Shown here: positions 45,514-54,069 of the stretch, one piece after another
How the letters are laid out: each line of letters opens with the position of its first letter
Position numbering within the stretch: the stretch's first letter is position 1
Source: CAWJKP01 sp963843465
GTDB taxonomy: Bacteria; Planctomycetota; Planctomycetia; Pirellulales; Thermoguttaceae
Direction: 5' to 3'
DNA: 64,000 nucleotides
NCBI GenBank assembly: GCA_963843465.1
Contig: CAWJKP010000008.1
Location: 1 to 64,000 of the forward strand
Notes under the pieces: model-generated
Databases searched by the model: none
Told to the model about the DNA's origin: nothing
Seen by the model: the letters and a program-made list of their open reading frames with translations, nothing else
Translations under genes and position numbers: made by a program

Positions 45514-45600
45514 GGTCATCCTCCGTGCCCTGGAATCGTCACGTCGCCCGCGTAGGCCCTTCCGGTTCCAGGTGCAAACCCGGAGCGGCCGCCGGCGCTC

Positions 45601-45645
45601 GTAGTCCCGCCTTGAGGCGGAAGGCCGCCTAAAGGCGGAACTACG
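45601..45645. repeat. P5 palindromic repeat
   Basis: GTAGTCCCGCCTTGAGGCGG and an inverted CCGCCT...GGCGGAACTAC. It lies between neuB and the large membrane-protein gene. Confidence 0.8.
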
Positions 45646-45655
45646 AGCGGACGTT

Positions 45656-47899
45656 TCACGACTCCTGCGCCGGGACTGGAAGAGCCCGCGCGTAGAGCGT
45701 CAAACCGCCGATCCGCTGCACCGCTTGGAAACCCTCCGGCCGCAGGTATCGCAGCCAAATCCCCCGTGTCCGCGGATCGTCGACCAGGTACACCTTCCGC
45801 CGGCCGTCCAACGCCTGCCGGGCTTGGCGGGCCTGGTCCAAGAGCAGGATTTCCAGGGGCGAGGAAAAGGGAAGCGCGGACCAACTGTGCGTCTGGACGT
45901 GGAGGTAGTTGCTCATCGGAGAAAGGATCACCGCCGCCGATCCCTCCAGCCGTTGCCTGAGCAGCCCGAGCTGCGCCTCGTTGCAGATCTTCGTCGCTTC
46001 CTGCGGCCGGCTCTCGGCAAGGTGCATGACGACCAGGGGCAGCCCACGGACCAAATGGATCAAGCCGAAGCTGACCAGCAGCCAGCAGCCGGCGAGTTTC
46101 AGCCAGCAGAAGCGGGCCTCGGGGTTCTGGAGAGAATGTCCGGCGGCCCGCCATGCGGCGGCCAGGTCGGCCGAGAGCAGGCAGGCGAGGATCATGGCCG
46201 GATAGAGCACGGCCCCCAGGCAAAGCACATCGCTGCGCCCCTGATAGTAGGAAAAGATCCCCAAGCCATACAGCGCGACGAATAGATTCCACCGGCTCGC
46301 CGTATCGGCCGTTCCCTGCAAGGCGCGGCGGACCCCGCCGGCGACCACCGCCAGGTACAAGAAGATGATCGGCTGCCATAACTCGCAGCGTCGCATCGGC
46401 AGCATGGCGAACCCGGCGGAGTAAAAGATTTCCTGGTATTGCCAGAAGGCCTTCAGGTCCGGCAGCCGGCCGCTGCGAGTCCATGCAAAAAGGGCGTAGC
46501 TCCCCACGCTCACGACCAGGGTCAGCACCAGCATTGCCAGGTGGCCCGCAACGCGGGCGGCGATCGGATTCTTGTGGTGCAGCCGTCCTGGCTGCTTGGG
46601 CAGGCGGGACGCCTGCACCACAAGAGGTCCCGGCTGCTTGGGCAGGCGGGACGCCTGCACCACAAGAGGTCCCGGCTGCTTGGGCAGGCGGGACGCCTGC
46701 ACCGCAAGAGGTCCCGGCTGCTTGGGCAGGCGGGACGCCTGCACCACAAGAGGTTTCGGGACAGGTTCTAAACGGCGTCGTGAGACGGCGTCGACCATCA
46801 GCGAGGCCGTCCAGGCCACGAGGACCACGATGCCCGTGTCGGCGTTCCAGAGCACGCTCGCTGCCGCCGCAAGGTAGCCGGCCAGCATCAACCGCCGGCT
46901 GGGCCGCTGGAAATAAACGCCCGCAAACCAGAGGAAGAAGACCCCGCAGATCACGCGCAAGGGAAAGTACTGGTAGTAGACCACGCCTACCCTGTAATGG
47001 AACAGCGCCCCGTTCCAGGAAGGATGGAGCACGGCCAGCGTGGCCAGCAGGCAGACCAGCGCCCAGGGGGAGCCGCTGCCCATTTTGCGGGCGTAGATCA
47101 GGTAGACCAGGGCCAGGCTGAGCAGCGAGAGGCCCAGGAAGAAGAGGCTCAAGTGGGTCGCGCTGAGACCGAACGGGGCGACCACGGCCGCCGCAACGTA
47201 GGGATAGAGGATTCCGTACTGCGAGGTCGCATCGACCAGGATCGTTCGGCCGTGCATCACCTGGTTGACCGCGCCCAGCAGCAGGTCGAAATGGAGGGTC
47301 GCGCCGAGATGGCTGCCGATCTCGCTCCGTTCCCAAAACAAGAGCGCCCAGGCCGCCAGGATCACGCCCGCCGCCGCCCAGCGAATGGCCCAAGGGCGAG
47401 CGGTGGAAGCGCCGGCGGTTGCCAGCGGCGCCAGCACTGCCGGCAAGCAGGCCGCCGCCAAGTAATAAGAGGCCGCCGGGATCTGGCTGCGGTGGGCCAG
47501 GAAACCCAGCCAGAGCAGGACGAAGCCGGCCACCAGCCCGTCGCGGACGCCGAGCAAGCAAGGGTTTGCAACCCAGCGCCCCAGGCGGGGGAACCGGCGG
47601 CTCCCACACGCCAGCAGGCCATAAAAGAGCGTCGGCAGCGTGGGAATCGAGGCCAGCCCGACCAGGTAGAGCATCCGTTCCATCGGTTCCGGGCGAACAT
47701 AGACCCGGAACTCAGGCATGAACGCTCCCGAGCCGGGCACGTGGGGATGCACCGATCGCACCAGGGCCACGGCCATCGCCACGTAGACCAGCAGGCCCAG
47801 CGACAACGATCCAAGAACCAGCCACGACTGGTTGGCCGTCTCGATCGAGACCCCCTCTTTGGGGAATTCCAACGGCCGAATGATGCGAGCGTCCTGCAC
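45656..47899 (-). CDS. Polytopic membrane protein carrying a P2 repeat array
   Basis: A protein of 747 residues with about 12-14 hydrophobic helices (for example LVLGSLSLGLLVYVAMAVAL and LVAGFVLLWLGFLA) and a soluble C-terminal part of about 150 residues. The layout and the loop SQYGILYPYVAA look like a GT-C-type glycosyltransferase or a related planctomycete membrane protein, but no catalytic motif is sure. Residues about 384-443 are four copies of a 14-residue unit (LVVQASRLPKQPG-) encoded by the P2 repeat at 46571-46750 and lie in a cytosolic or periplasmic loop. Flanking genes (neuB, GT2) suggest surface-glycan work. Confidence 0.7.
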   Translation of the reverse strand: MQDARIIRPLEFPKEGVSIETANQSWLVLGSLSLGLLVYVAMAVALVRSVHPHVPGSGAFMPEFRVYVRPEPMERMLYLVGLASIPTLPTLFYGLLACGSRRFPRLGRWVANPCLLGVRDGLVAGFVLLWLGFLAHRSQIPAASYYLAAACLPAVLAPLATAGASTARPWAIRWAAAGVILAAWALLFWERSEIGSHLGATLHFDLLLGAVNQVMHGRTILVDATSQYGILYPYVAAAVVAPFGLSATHLSLFFLGLSLLSLALVYLIYARKMGSGSPWALVCLLATLAVLHPSWNGALFHYRVGVVYYQYFPLRVICGVFFLWFAGVYFQRPSRRLMLAGYLAAAASVLWNADTGIVVLVAWTASLMVDAVSRRRLEPVPKPLVVQASRLPKQPGPLAVQASRLPKQPGPLVVQASRLPKQPGPLVVQASRLPKQPGRLHHKNPIAARVAGHLAMLVLTLVVSVGSYALFAWTRSGRLPDLKAFWQYQEIFYSAGFAMLPMRRCELWQPIIFLYLAVVAGGVRRALQGTADTASRWNLFVALYGLGIFSYYQGRSDVLCLGAVLYPAMILACLLSADLAAAWRAAGHSLQNPEARFCWLKLAGCWLLVSFGLIHLVRGLPLVVMHLAESRPQEATKICNEAQLGLLRQRLEGSAAVILSPMSNYLHVQTHSWSALPFSSPLEILLLDQARQARQALDGRRKVYLVDDPRTRGIWLRYLRPEGFQAVQRIGGLTLYARALPVPAQES
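46571..46750. repeat. P2 repeat array inside a membrane-protein gene
   Basis: Four tandem 42-base units (CAGGCGGGACGCCTGCACCA plus CAAGAGGTCCCGGCTGCTTGG) within flanking palindrome arms. The array is 180 bases, a multiple of three, and stays open in the host frame. Confidence 0.9.
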
Positions 47900-47972
47900 G
47901 CGTTGGCCCTCCCTGACTAGGCGGCGATTCTAACGAAAACCGGCGCCACGGTCAACCAGAGAAACTTCCCGC

Positions 47973-48389
47973 TCAGATCTTGATGACCTGCACCCGGGCT
48001 TCGACCTCCTCCAGGGGGATCACGGGTCCGCGGCCGCAGCCGGGGCAGGCGCGGCTGGCATCCTGCCAGTCGGCGGGAGTTCGCAGGTTCGACCGCCAAA
48101 AAGGATACGTGCGGCACTGGCGGGGCCGCAAAAGGTAGATCTGGCAGCGGCGGCTGACGTGGTCGAAAAAGACGCAGTCGCCGTTGGGCATCTCGATCAG
48201 GCTCCTGCGGCGGCCGATGCGGCGGCCGAAGGAGGCTTCGAACTGTTCCGGCGTCACCCCACCGGCTTCGGCCAAGGCCCGGGTCTCTTCCTCGGTGAGC
48301 CAGACGTAGCCCGGCGCCCCGGTGCAGCAGTCGCCGCAGCCGGTACACTCAAACGCGAGGCCTTCGTGATACCAAGGTTTTTCAATCAT
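47973..48389 (-). CDS. YkgJ-family cysteine-cluster protein
   Basis: A protein of 138 residues. CTGCGDCCTGAPG near the N-terminus and CVFFDHVSRRCQIYLLRPRQ with CRTYPF form the conserved CxxCxxCC and Cys-x-Cys ends of the YkgJ/Fe-S oxidoreductase family; a further ACPGCGRG lies near the end. It probably binds zinc or an Fe-S cluster. Its biochemical role is unknown throughout the family. Confidence 0.85.
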   Translation of the reverse strand: MIEKPWYHEGLAFECTGCGDCCTGAPGYVWLTEEETRALAEAGGVTPEQFEASFGRRIGRRRSLIEMPNGDCVFFDHVSRRCQIYLLRPRQCRTYPFWRSNLRTPADWQDASRACPGCGRGPVIPLEEVEARVQVIKI

Positions 48390-48401
48390 GGTCTTCTACC
48401 C

Positions 48402-48499
48402 GTAGGGTGGGACCAGCTCGCGTGAGCGAGCGCCGGCCCACCAATTCCGCCAGACGATGGTGGGCCGGCGGCCGCCAAGGCGGCCTTGTCCCACCCTAC
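48402..48499. repeat. P1 palindromic repeat
   Basis: Complete P1 copy between ykgJ and hemC. Confidence 0.9.
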
Positions 48500-48524
48500 C
48501 GTTGGTCCTCCGCAATTACCAAAG

Positions 48525-49481
48525 TCAGACTTCCTCGCGGGCCAGGCGGATCAACTCGGCCGCGCCTTGGGCCAGCAACTCACCCGCCACGCGTCGCCCC
48601 AGATCGTCGGCTTGGGCCGGATCGCCCGTCAAGCTGGCCTCCAGTTTGCGGCGGCCATCGGGGGAAAGCACCCGGCCGGTGAGCGCCAGCGACGGGCCTT
48701 CCCGCCGGCCCCAAGCGGCCACCGGGGCCAGGCAACCGCCCCGCAACTCGGCCAACATCGCCCGCTCGGCCAGCACGGCCGCATGGGTCGCCGGGTCGTC
48801 CAGCGGACGAAGCAGTTCCCGCGCGGAGTGGTCGTCGCTGCGGGTTTCCAATCCCAGGGCGCCCTGCCCGACCGCCGGCAGGCAGACGCCCCGCGGCAAG
48901 ACCTGGCAAATCCGTCCGGCCAGTTCCAGGCGGCGGAGTCCGGCCTCGGCCAGGATCAGGGCATCGAATTGGCCCTCGTCGAGCTTCCGCAACCGGGTGT
49001 CGACGTTGCCGCGGATGTCCTTCATCGCCAGATCGGGCCGGACGTGCAGCAACTGCGACCGGCGGCGGAGACTCCCCGTCCCCACTCGGGCTCCCCGCGG
49101 CAACTCGTCGAGCGAGGCATATCGCCGGCAGACGAGCACGTCGCTCTCCGGCGCCCGCGGCGGCACCGCCGCCAGCAGCAGCCCCGCGACGCCTTCCGTG
49201 GGGAGATCCTTGAGGCTGTGTACGGCCAGATCGACTCGACCATCCAGCACGGCCCGCTGGATCTCCTTGGTGAAGACGCCTTGCGTGCCGATCTCGCCGA
49301 TCGGTCCCGGCTGTTGATCGCCGCTGGTGGTCAGGAGAATCAACTCGACCTCGACGCCCAACTCCTGCAAGCGGGCCGCAACCCAGTCGGCCTGCCAACG
49401 GGCCAGGGCGCTGCGGCGGGTGCCGATCCGCAGATGCGATCGAGACTCCAGCTCATCGGCCGGTTTGGATAGCAATGTCAA
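48525..49481 (-). CDS. hemC: Porphobilinogen deaminase (hydroxymethylbilane synthase)
   Basis: A protein of 318 residues. Motifs are IGTRRSALARWQADWV, GTQGVFTKEIQRAVLDG, AVHSLKDLPTE, VGTGSLRRRSQL, DIRGNVDTRLRKLDEGQFDA, LPAVGQGALGLE and LRGGCLAPVAAWG, whose Cys attaches the dipyrromethane cofactor. It links four porphobilinogens into hydroxymethylbilane for haem and related tetrapyrroles. It stands alone in the window. The start at 49481 is followed by a non-conserved leader of about 16 residues; no better ATG is present. Confidence 0.97.
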   Translation of the reverse strand: MTLLSKPADELESRSHLRIGTRRSALARWQADWVAARLQELGVEVELILLTTSGDQQPGPIGEIGTQGVFTKEIQRAVLDGRVDLAVHSLKDLPTEGVAGLLLAAVPPRAPESDVLVCRRYASLDELPRGARVGTGSLRRRSQLLHVRPDLAMKDIRGNVDTRLRKLDEGQFDALILAEAGLRRLELAGRICQVLPRGVCLPAVGQGALGLETRSDDHSARELLRPLDDPATHAAVLAERAMLAELRGGCLAPVAAWGRREGPSLALTGRVLSPDGRRKLEASLTGDPAQADDLGRRVAGELLAQGAAELIRLAREEV

Positions 49482-49540
49482 CGTCCGTTCCTTCCGGGCG
49501 CGAAACTAGATAGCTTTGCACGATCCCGAGGACTATGGGA

Positions 49541-49615
49541 CTGTAGGGAACGCCCTCCGTGGCGTTCCGCGGCATCGCCGCCGCCACGGAACGCCACGGA
49601 GGGCGTTCCCTACAG
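49541..49615. repeat. P4 palindromic repeat
   Basis: CTGTAGGGAACGCCCTCCGTG facing its inverse between hemC and comF. Confidence 0.9.
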
Positions 49616-49633
49616 GCAATCGTGCAAGGTCAC

Positions 49634-50504
49634 TTAGATTGTATCCGTTCCTTCCGCACGTGCGAGGACCGCGACGCCCACCCAAGCCGCATCGGCCTGT
49701 TTCAGGACCCTGGCAGCCTCGCTACAGGTGGCCCCCGTGGTGAGGATGTCGTCGACCAGCAGGATCCGCCTGCCGGCAATCGCGTCATCGGCCCGCAGCC
49801 GCAGGGCCCCGCGGAGGTTCTGAAACCGCATTTTCGGCGCCAGGCGCATCTGCGGCAAGGTGTTCCGCCTGCGGACGAGAAGCTCCGGGGACCAGGGCAC
49901 GCGGAGGGCCCGGGCCAGGACCTGGGCCAGGACGTTCCGGGCTATTGAAGCCCCGGCCCAGCCGCCGCCACCAGTGCATCGGCACCGGCAGCACGAGATG
50001 CGGGCGGAAGGCCTCGAGGTCCGCCCGCCGCCGCCGCACCAACAGCTCCGCCAACGCCACGGCCAGGGTTTCGCCCTGGCGGTGCTTCATCTTCAGGACG
50101 GCTGGCCGCAGACCTCCATGATAATGTCCCAGGGAGAGCACGGCGTCGAAATGAAGCCGTTGCCCCTCACATCGGGGGCAGGTCGCCGCCGGCAGCTCCC
50201 CCGGAATCGCCGCCGCCCCACACCGCCGGCAGAAACGCCACGACGGCGGTCCCAGCATCTGCTGGCAGTCGTCGCACAGCAGCAGGTCGCCGGGGGCGTC
50301 TTCCAGATCCAGGTCGCAGGAGGCGCATCGCGGCGGAAAGAGCAGCCGCAGTCCAAGCCGTCCGCAAAGCTGTCCCCAGCCGCGGACCCGCTCTGCCGCG
50401 CCAGTGGCTTCCATCCGGGCTGTCTCGATCCATTTTTCCACGGATCTTCCTCGAATGCGACGAAACGCGCAGTCTATCGTATGGCACAACATCTTATAGA
50501 GCAA
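49634..50504 (-). CDS. ComF-family phosphoribosyltransferase-like protein, apparent frameshift
   Basis: About 290 residues over two frames; the true start may be MEATGAAERVRGWG at 50414. A zinc region holds CASCDLDLEDAPGDLLLCDDC and CRRCGAAAIPG with TCPRCEG. After GRGFNSPE near 49935-49945 the frame shifts and the second frame gives VLAQVLARALRVPW, then QRRFQNLRGA-like MRFQNLRGALRLR and the PRPP loop VLLVDDILTTGATCSEA. ComF proteins serve DNA uptake during transformation or related single-stranded DNA handling; here there is no other competence gene nearby. Confidence 0.85.
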
Positions 50505-50519
50505 TGGGTTATGCTAAAG

Positions 50520-50720
50520 CAAGAAGAGAAGCAAATCACGAAAACCCAAAAAAACGAAAACCCGAAAGAAGAGTGAGAAGCAGGATAGAGTTGAAATTCA
50601 CGAGCAGCCCCATTCGTGAGCCCGGCGCCTCGAGCCAGGACTTGAACTTGACGCACAGAATCTATGGGTCTTCCCCTTTCGGGGTTTCGTCTTTTCGGGT
50701 TTCGTGGTTCTCTTCTCTCT
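50520..50720. repeat. AT-rich inverted repeat (GAAAACCCGAAA type)
   Basis: AGAGAAGCAAATCACGAAAA at 50524 on, and CGAAAACCCGAAAG, face the inverse words CTTTTCGGGTTTCGT and GGTTCTCTTCTCT near 50692-50718. It fills the space between comF and the aminotransferase fragment, with no gene inside. Confidence 0.65.
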
Positions 50721-50871
50721 ATAACCTGCCAAGCCCCAAGAGGGGATGGCTGCGGGCGCGGACTTGACGCGACACCCCGATTCTTCCTATGCTGCCAGAC
50801 TGAACCTTTGCGGGGAAACGTTTGTCTTGTTGGCCAACTCTCGACCCATCTCTCCCAGCGGACGACTTGCG

Positions 50872-51294
50872 ATGCCCGACGCGAACGGTCTGAGCCGCCG
50901 AGCCCATTGGGCGGGCGGGGAGCCGCTGGCCAACCTGCTGATGGCCAAGACGTTGGCCCAGCCCGAGATCGACGTGCTGGGCGACGCGGCCGACGATCTC
51001 TTGCGCCCCTTGGGCCAGCTCCAGTGGGTCCGTCCTCGCGGCGGCCTCTACCTCTGGCTGCGGCTGCCGGAGTCGATCGACAGCGGCCTTTCCGGTCCGT
51101 TGTTCGATCGGGCGGTGGCCGAAGGCGTGCTCTATGTCCCCGGTGAGTATTGCTACCCCAAGGAAGGACCGCCGGCGCGGGGGAACATGTTGCGGCTGAG
51201 CTTCGGCATCCCCTCGTGCGAGGAAATCCGCCGCGGCATGGAGTCCCTGGCGCGAGCCGTCCGGCAGGTACTGTCGAAACCCGTCGCGGTGTGA
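50872..51294 (+). pseudogene. C-terminal fragment of a class I/II aminotransferase
   Basis: The open frame gives 140 residues from the ATG at 50872. Residues about 45-140 (RPRGGLYLWLRLPESIDSG, GPLFDRAVAEGVLYVPGEYC, NMLRLSFGIPSCEEIRRGME) are the C-terminal domain of PLP-dependent aminotransferases of the 2-aminoadipate/MocR-like kind, which normally have about 400 residues. The whole PLP-binding large domain with its lysine is absent upstream. It is probably a remnant, though a short expressed protein cannot be excluded. A repeat-filled region borders its 5' side. Confidence 0.7.
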
Positions 51295-51384
51295 AATCCT
51301 GATGCTGAATCCTCGTAATCGGACTGAACGGCGGCTCGGACGCTGAACCCTCGAAGCCTTACGACCCACGGAAGGGCCTCTGCG

Positions 51385-52527
51385 ATGCGGATCATCGATC
51401 GCTACCTGCTGCGGCAGTTCCTTGGCAATTTTCTGATCTGCTTCTTGAGCCTCACCGGGCTGTACATCGTCTTCGACGCCTTCAGCAACATGGAGGAGTT
51501 CCTCCGCTGCGCGGACAAGGAGGGCGGATTGCTGAGGCTTTTGGGCAGCTATTACCTCTACCACTCGGTGGCCTTCTTCGACCGCACGGCCCCCTTGTTG
51601 ACCCTGGTGGCCGCGATGTTCACGATCACCTGGATCCAACGCCATAACGAAATGGTGGCCCTGATGTCGGCCGGGATCTCGCGGGTGCGGGTGGCCGCGC
51701 CGGTGCTCTGGGCGGCGTTGGTGATCACCGTTTTCTCGGCGGTGAACCGCGAGCTGGTGATCCCGCGAATCGGCGACGAGTTGGCCCGCCGCCCGCAGGA
51801 CCTGGTCGGCGACAAGCCCTGTGACGTGCAGTACCGCTACGACAACCAGACCAACATCTGGCTCCGCGGCGAGTCGGCGTACCGCGATCACCTGAGGATC
51901 ACCAAGCCCGATTTCCTCTTGCCCTCCGCGCTGGACGCCTACGGCAAGATGCTCACGGCCGAAGTGGCCTATTTCAAGGCGGCCGACGGGCATCATCCGG
52001 TCGGTTACCTGCTGCACGGCGTCAGCAACCCCAAGGACCTGGTCCACAAGGCATCGCTCTCGCTGGAGGGGCATGCGGTGATCTTCACTCCCCGCGACAA
52101 CCCCCAATGGCTGCCGCCCGACGGCTGCTTTGTCGCCAGCGAGATCAGCTTCGACCAGTTGTGCGGCCGCGACTGCTGGCTGGACTTCGCCTCGACGTCC
52201 CAACTGATCGCCGGACTGCGCAACCGGGCCAACGATTTCGGCGCCAACGTGCGGGTCACGATCCACCGGCGGTTCGTGCAGCCGCTTTTGGACATCACGC
52301 TGTTGTTCCTGGGCCTGCCGCTGGTGCTGACCCGGGAGAGCCGCAACGTGTTCTTTGCCATCGGCCTGTGCATGGTGGTGGTGGCGGCCTTCACGGTGGT
52401 GGTGATGGCCTTTCAGCACCTGGGCACGATTTCGGCATTTGGCGTCAGCCCGGCGCTGGGCGCGTGGGGACCCCTGTTTTTCGCCGTTCCGCTGGCCGTG
52501 AGCATGTCGCAGGCGATGTGGGAATGA
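51385..52527 (+). CDS. LptF/LptG-family permease
   Basis: A protein of 380 residues. The N-terminal MRIIDRYLLRQFLGNFLIC, the TM helices near residues 12-33 and 60-83 (LLTLVAAMFTITWIQRHNEM), ALMSAGISRVRVAAPVL and the three helices after the central periplasmic domain (about residues 305-375) are typical. LptF and LptG form the membrane channel of the LPS exporter with the ATPase LptB. Only one such gene is here. A planctomycete outer membrane fits its presence. Confidence 0.9.
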   Translation: MRIIDRYLLRQFLGNFLICFLSLTGLYIVFDAFSNMEEFLRCADKEGGLLRLLGSYYLYHSVAFFDRTAPLLTLVAAMFTITWIQRHNEMVALMSAGISRVRVAAPVLWAALVITVFSAVNRELVIPRIGDELARRPQDLVGDKPCDVQYRYDNQTNIWLRGESAYRDHLRITKPDFLLPSALDAYGKMLTAEVAYFKAADGHHPVGYLLHGVSNPKDLVHKASLSLEGHAVIFTPRDNPQWLPPDGCFVASEISFDQLCGRDCWLDFASTSQLIAGLRNRANDFGANVRVTIHRRFVQPLLDITLLFLGLPLVLTRESRNVFFAIGLCMVVVAAFTVVVMAFQHLGTISAFGVSPALGAWGPLFFAVPLAVSMSQAMWE

Positions 52528-52545
52528 GGTCTTGGGTCTCAGCGA

Positions 52546-52665
52546 GTAGGGTGGGACAAGCTCGCGTAAGCGATGCCGGCCCACCAGGAGAGAGCGGCTA
52601 GTAGTCAGTGGCTGGACCACTCCCGGTGGGCCGGCGGCCGCCAAGGCGGCCTTGTCCCACCCTAC
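52546..52665. repeat. P1 palindromic repeat
   Basis: P1 copy with an extra 20-base insert in the spacer, between the permease and the secreted protein. Confidence 0.9.
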
Positions 52666-52707
52666 TGACTAGCCACTAACCACTGGCCACTGACCACTAA
52701 CGACTGC

Positions 52708-53676
52708 TCACTGCGTCGTCGTCGGGCGCTCGGCCAGGCGGGGCTCGCAGGGGGGCGGCAGATCGCTCTTGCGGTAGGGCAGCGGCGGGCGCTGGGCCGT
52801 CCGCTCAGGCAGGGCCGCCGCCCGTTGGGCGACCCGTTCGGTCGCCTGGGCGAACTCCTGCCGCACGTCTGCGGGGACCCTGACCAACTTGCCCGAAAGC
52901 CGCTGCAACCCGGTCGGGTTGAGCTCCGCGGTGCGCGAGAGGCTGCCGACAAAGCCGGCGGTCTGGGTGAAATTGATGTCCGCGGCGCGGCACACCAAGG
53001 GTTGAAAGGTCTTGGTGAGGATTTCCGCTCCCAGGTTCTCCACGTTCATAAAGGTGTCCAGCCTGCTGATGATGTAAGAGCGGCCGTCGGCCTCTAGCAC
53101 ATAACCCGACTTGAGGATCGCCAGCGTCTTGCAATGGATCTTCTTGCCGAACAGCGGCCCTTCGTAGCTCCCTTCCGCGTAGACCACCTCGGTATCCGGG
53201 CTGCGGTAGAGATACTCGAGCGTGCCGACCGTGCCGGTGCCGTCGGTCACGCGAAAGGTGCAGGGCCCCGTCTGCTCCAGCGACATGCGGGTCACGCCCA
53301 GCAGCCGCCAGATATTGACCACGATGTCCGGATGCCGGACCAAGAGCAGGTAGAAATCGGGGTCGCACTGGATGACCCGCACCGGCAAGCGGCGGAAGAG
53401 ACTGACGTTGGCCAACACGGTATCGATTTTCGCCTGGGCTTCGGCGTCGAGCTTCTCGGAGGGGAGCGACTGCCGGGCCTCTTCCTGCGCCGCCCGGCTG
53501 CTGGAGGCCTTGAGGGGATCCTCGCCGGCGGCCGGAGTCTGGGCCTTGGCCGCCATCGCGGAAAGGGCCCACAGACCCGTCAAGAACGCTGCCGCCAAGA
53601 GAACGTGCGGCCCCCGCCTCGTGCGATGGCGGCAGGTGGTGGCAAGCGACTTGATTCTCGGTGCGGATTTCATCAT
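52708..53676 (-). CDS. Secreted protein of unknown function
   Basis: A protein of 322 residues. A long signal sequence (about residues 22-45, GPHVLLAAAFLTGLWALSAMA) precedes a mature part. The centre (residues about 90-260) is a beta-rich region: VRVIQCDPDFYLLLVRHPDI, VNIWRLLGVTRMSLEQTGP, TGTVGTLEYLYRSPDTEVVYA and DGRSYIISRLDTFMNVENLG. The C-terminal tail is Pro/Arg-rich. I do not recognise the domain; the style is that of a conserved planctomycete exported protein. It converges with the LptF/G-like gene across a P1 repeat. Confidence 0.7.
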   Translation of the reverse strand: MMKSAPRIKSLATTCRHRTRRGPHVLLAAAFLTGLWALSAMAAKAQTPAAGEDPLKASSSRAAQEEARQSLPSEKLDAEAQAKIDTVLANVSLFRRLPVRVIQCDPDFYLLLVRHPDIVVNIWRLLGVTRMSLEQTGPCTFRVTDGTGTVGTLEYLYRSPDTEVVYAEGSYEGPLFGKKIHCKTLAILKSGYVLEADGRSYIISRLDTFMNVENLGAEILTKTFQPLVCRAADINFTQTAGFVGSLSRTAELNPTGLQRLSGKLVRVPADVRQEFAQATERVAQRAAALPERTAQRPPLPYRKSDLPPPCEPRLAERPTTTQ

Positions 53677-54069
53677 CTCCCTCGGATTTCCGAACGTCGC
53701 GTCGAAGGGTGCCTCTGAATATTCGGCTTGTACGGGTCTGAGTGGTCAGTCAAATTTTTCCGATGGTATCGGATACTGGATGTGTGGGATGAGTAGGTAG
53801 TTTGCGGCGAGTTTGCAGGATGGGCGACCCGGCGAGACATGGGGGTGCGGTGACTCGGAGATGGACAGATGCGGGGAAATCACCGCGTCTCCGTGTCGCC
53901 GCGTCACCGCGTCTCTTTCGATTTATTCAAGGTCTCCCGCAGCGAAGAGGCCGTACATTATGCCAGCCCCGAGTGGCCTTGTGGTCCCGAGGCGATTTGC
54001 GGACAATGCGGCCCCCATCGACGGGCAGGGACGCGGTGACGCCGAGATAGGCAGACGCGGGGAAACATC
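53677..54069. other. Non-coding space with G-rich direct and inverted repeats
   Basis: Two similar pieces, GCGGTGACTCGGAGATGG (53848 on) and GCGGTGACGCCGAGATAGG (54031 on), each lead into CAGA(T/C)GCGGGGAAA, and CACCGCGTCTCCGTGTCGCC is an inverted relative between them. No gene was recognised. Confidence 0.6.

Noticed and set aside
50610..50670. A tRNA-like T-arm (TTCAAGT) on the minus strand
   Set aside because: The acceptor stem and anticodon arm cannot be formed, and the T stem has a mismatch.
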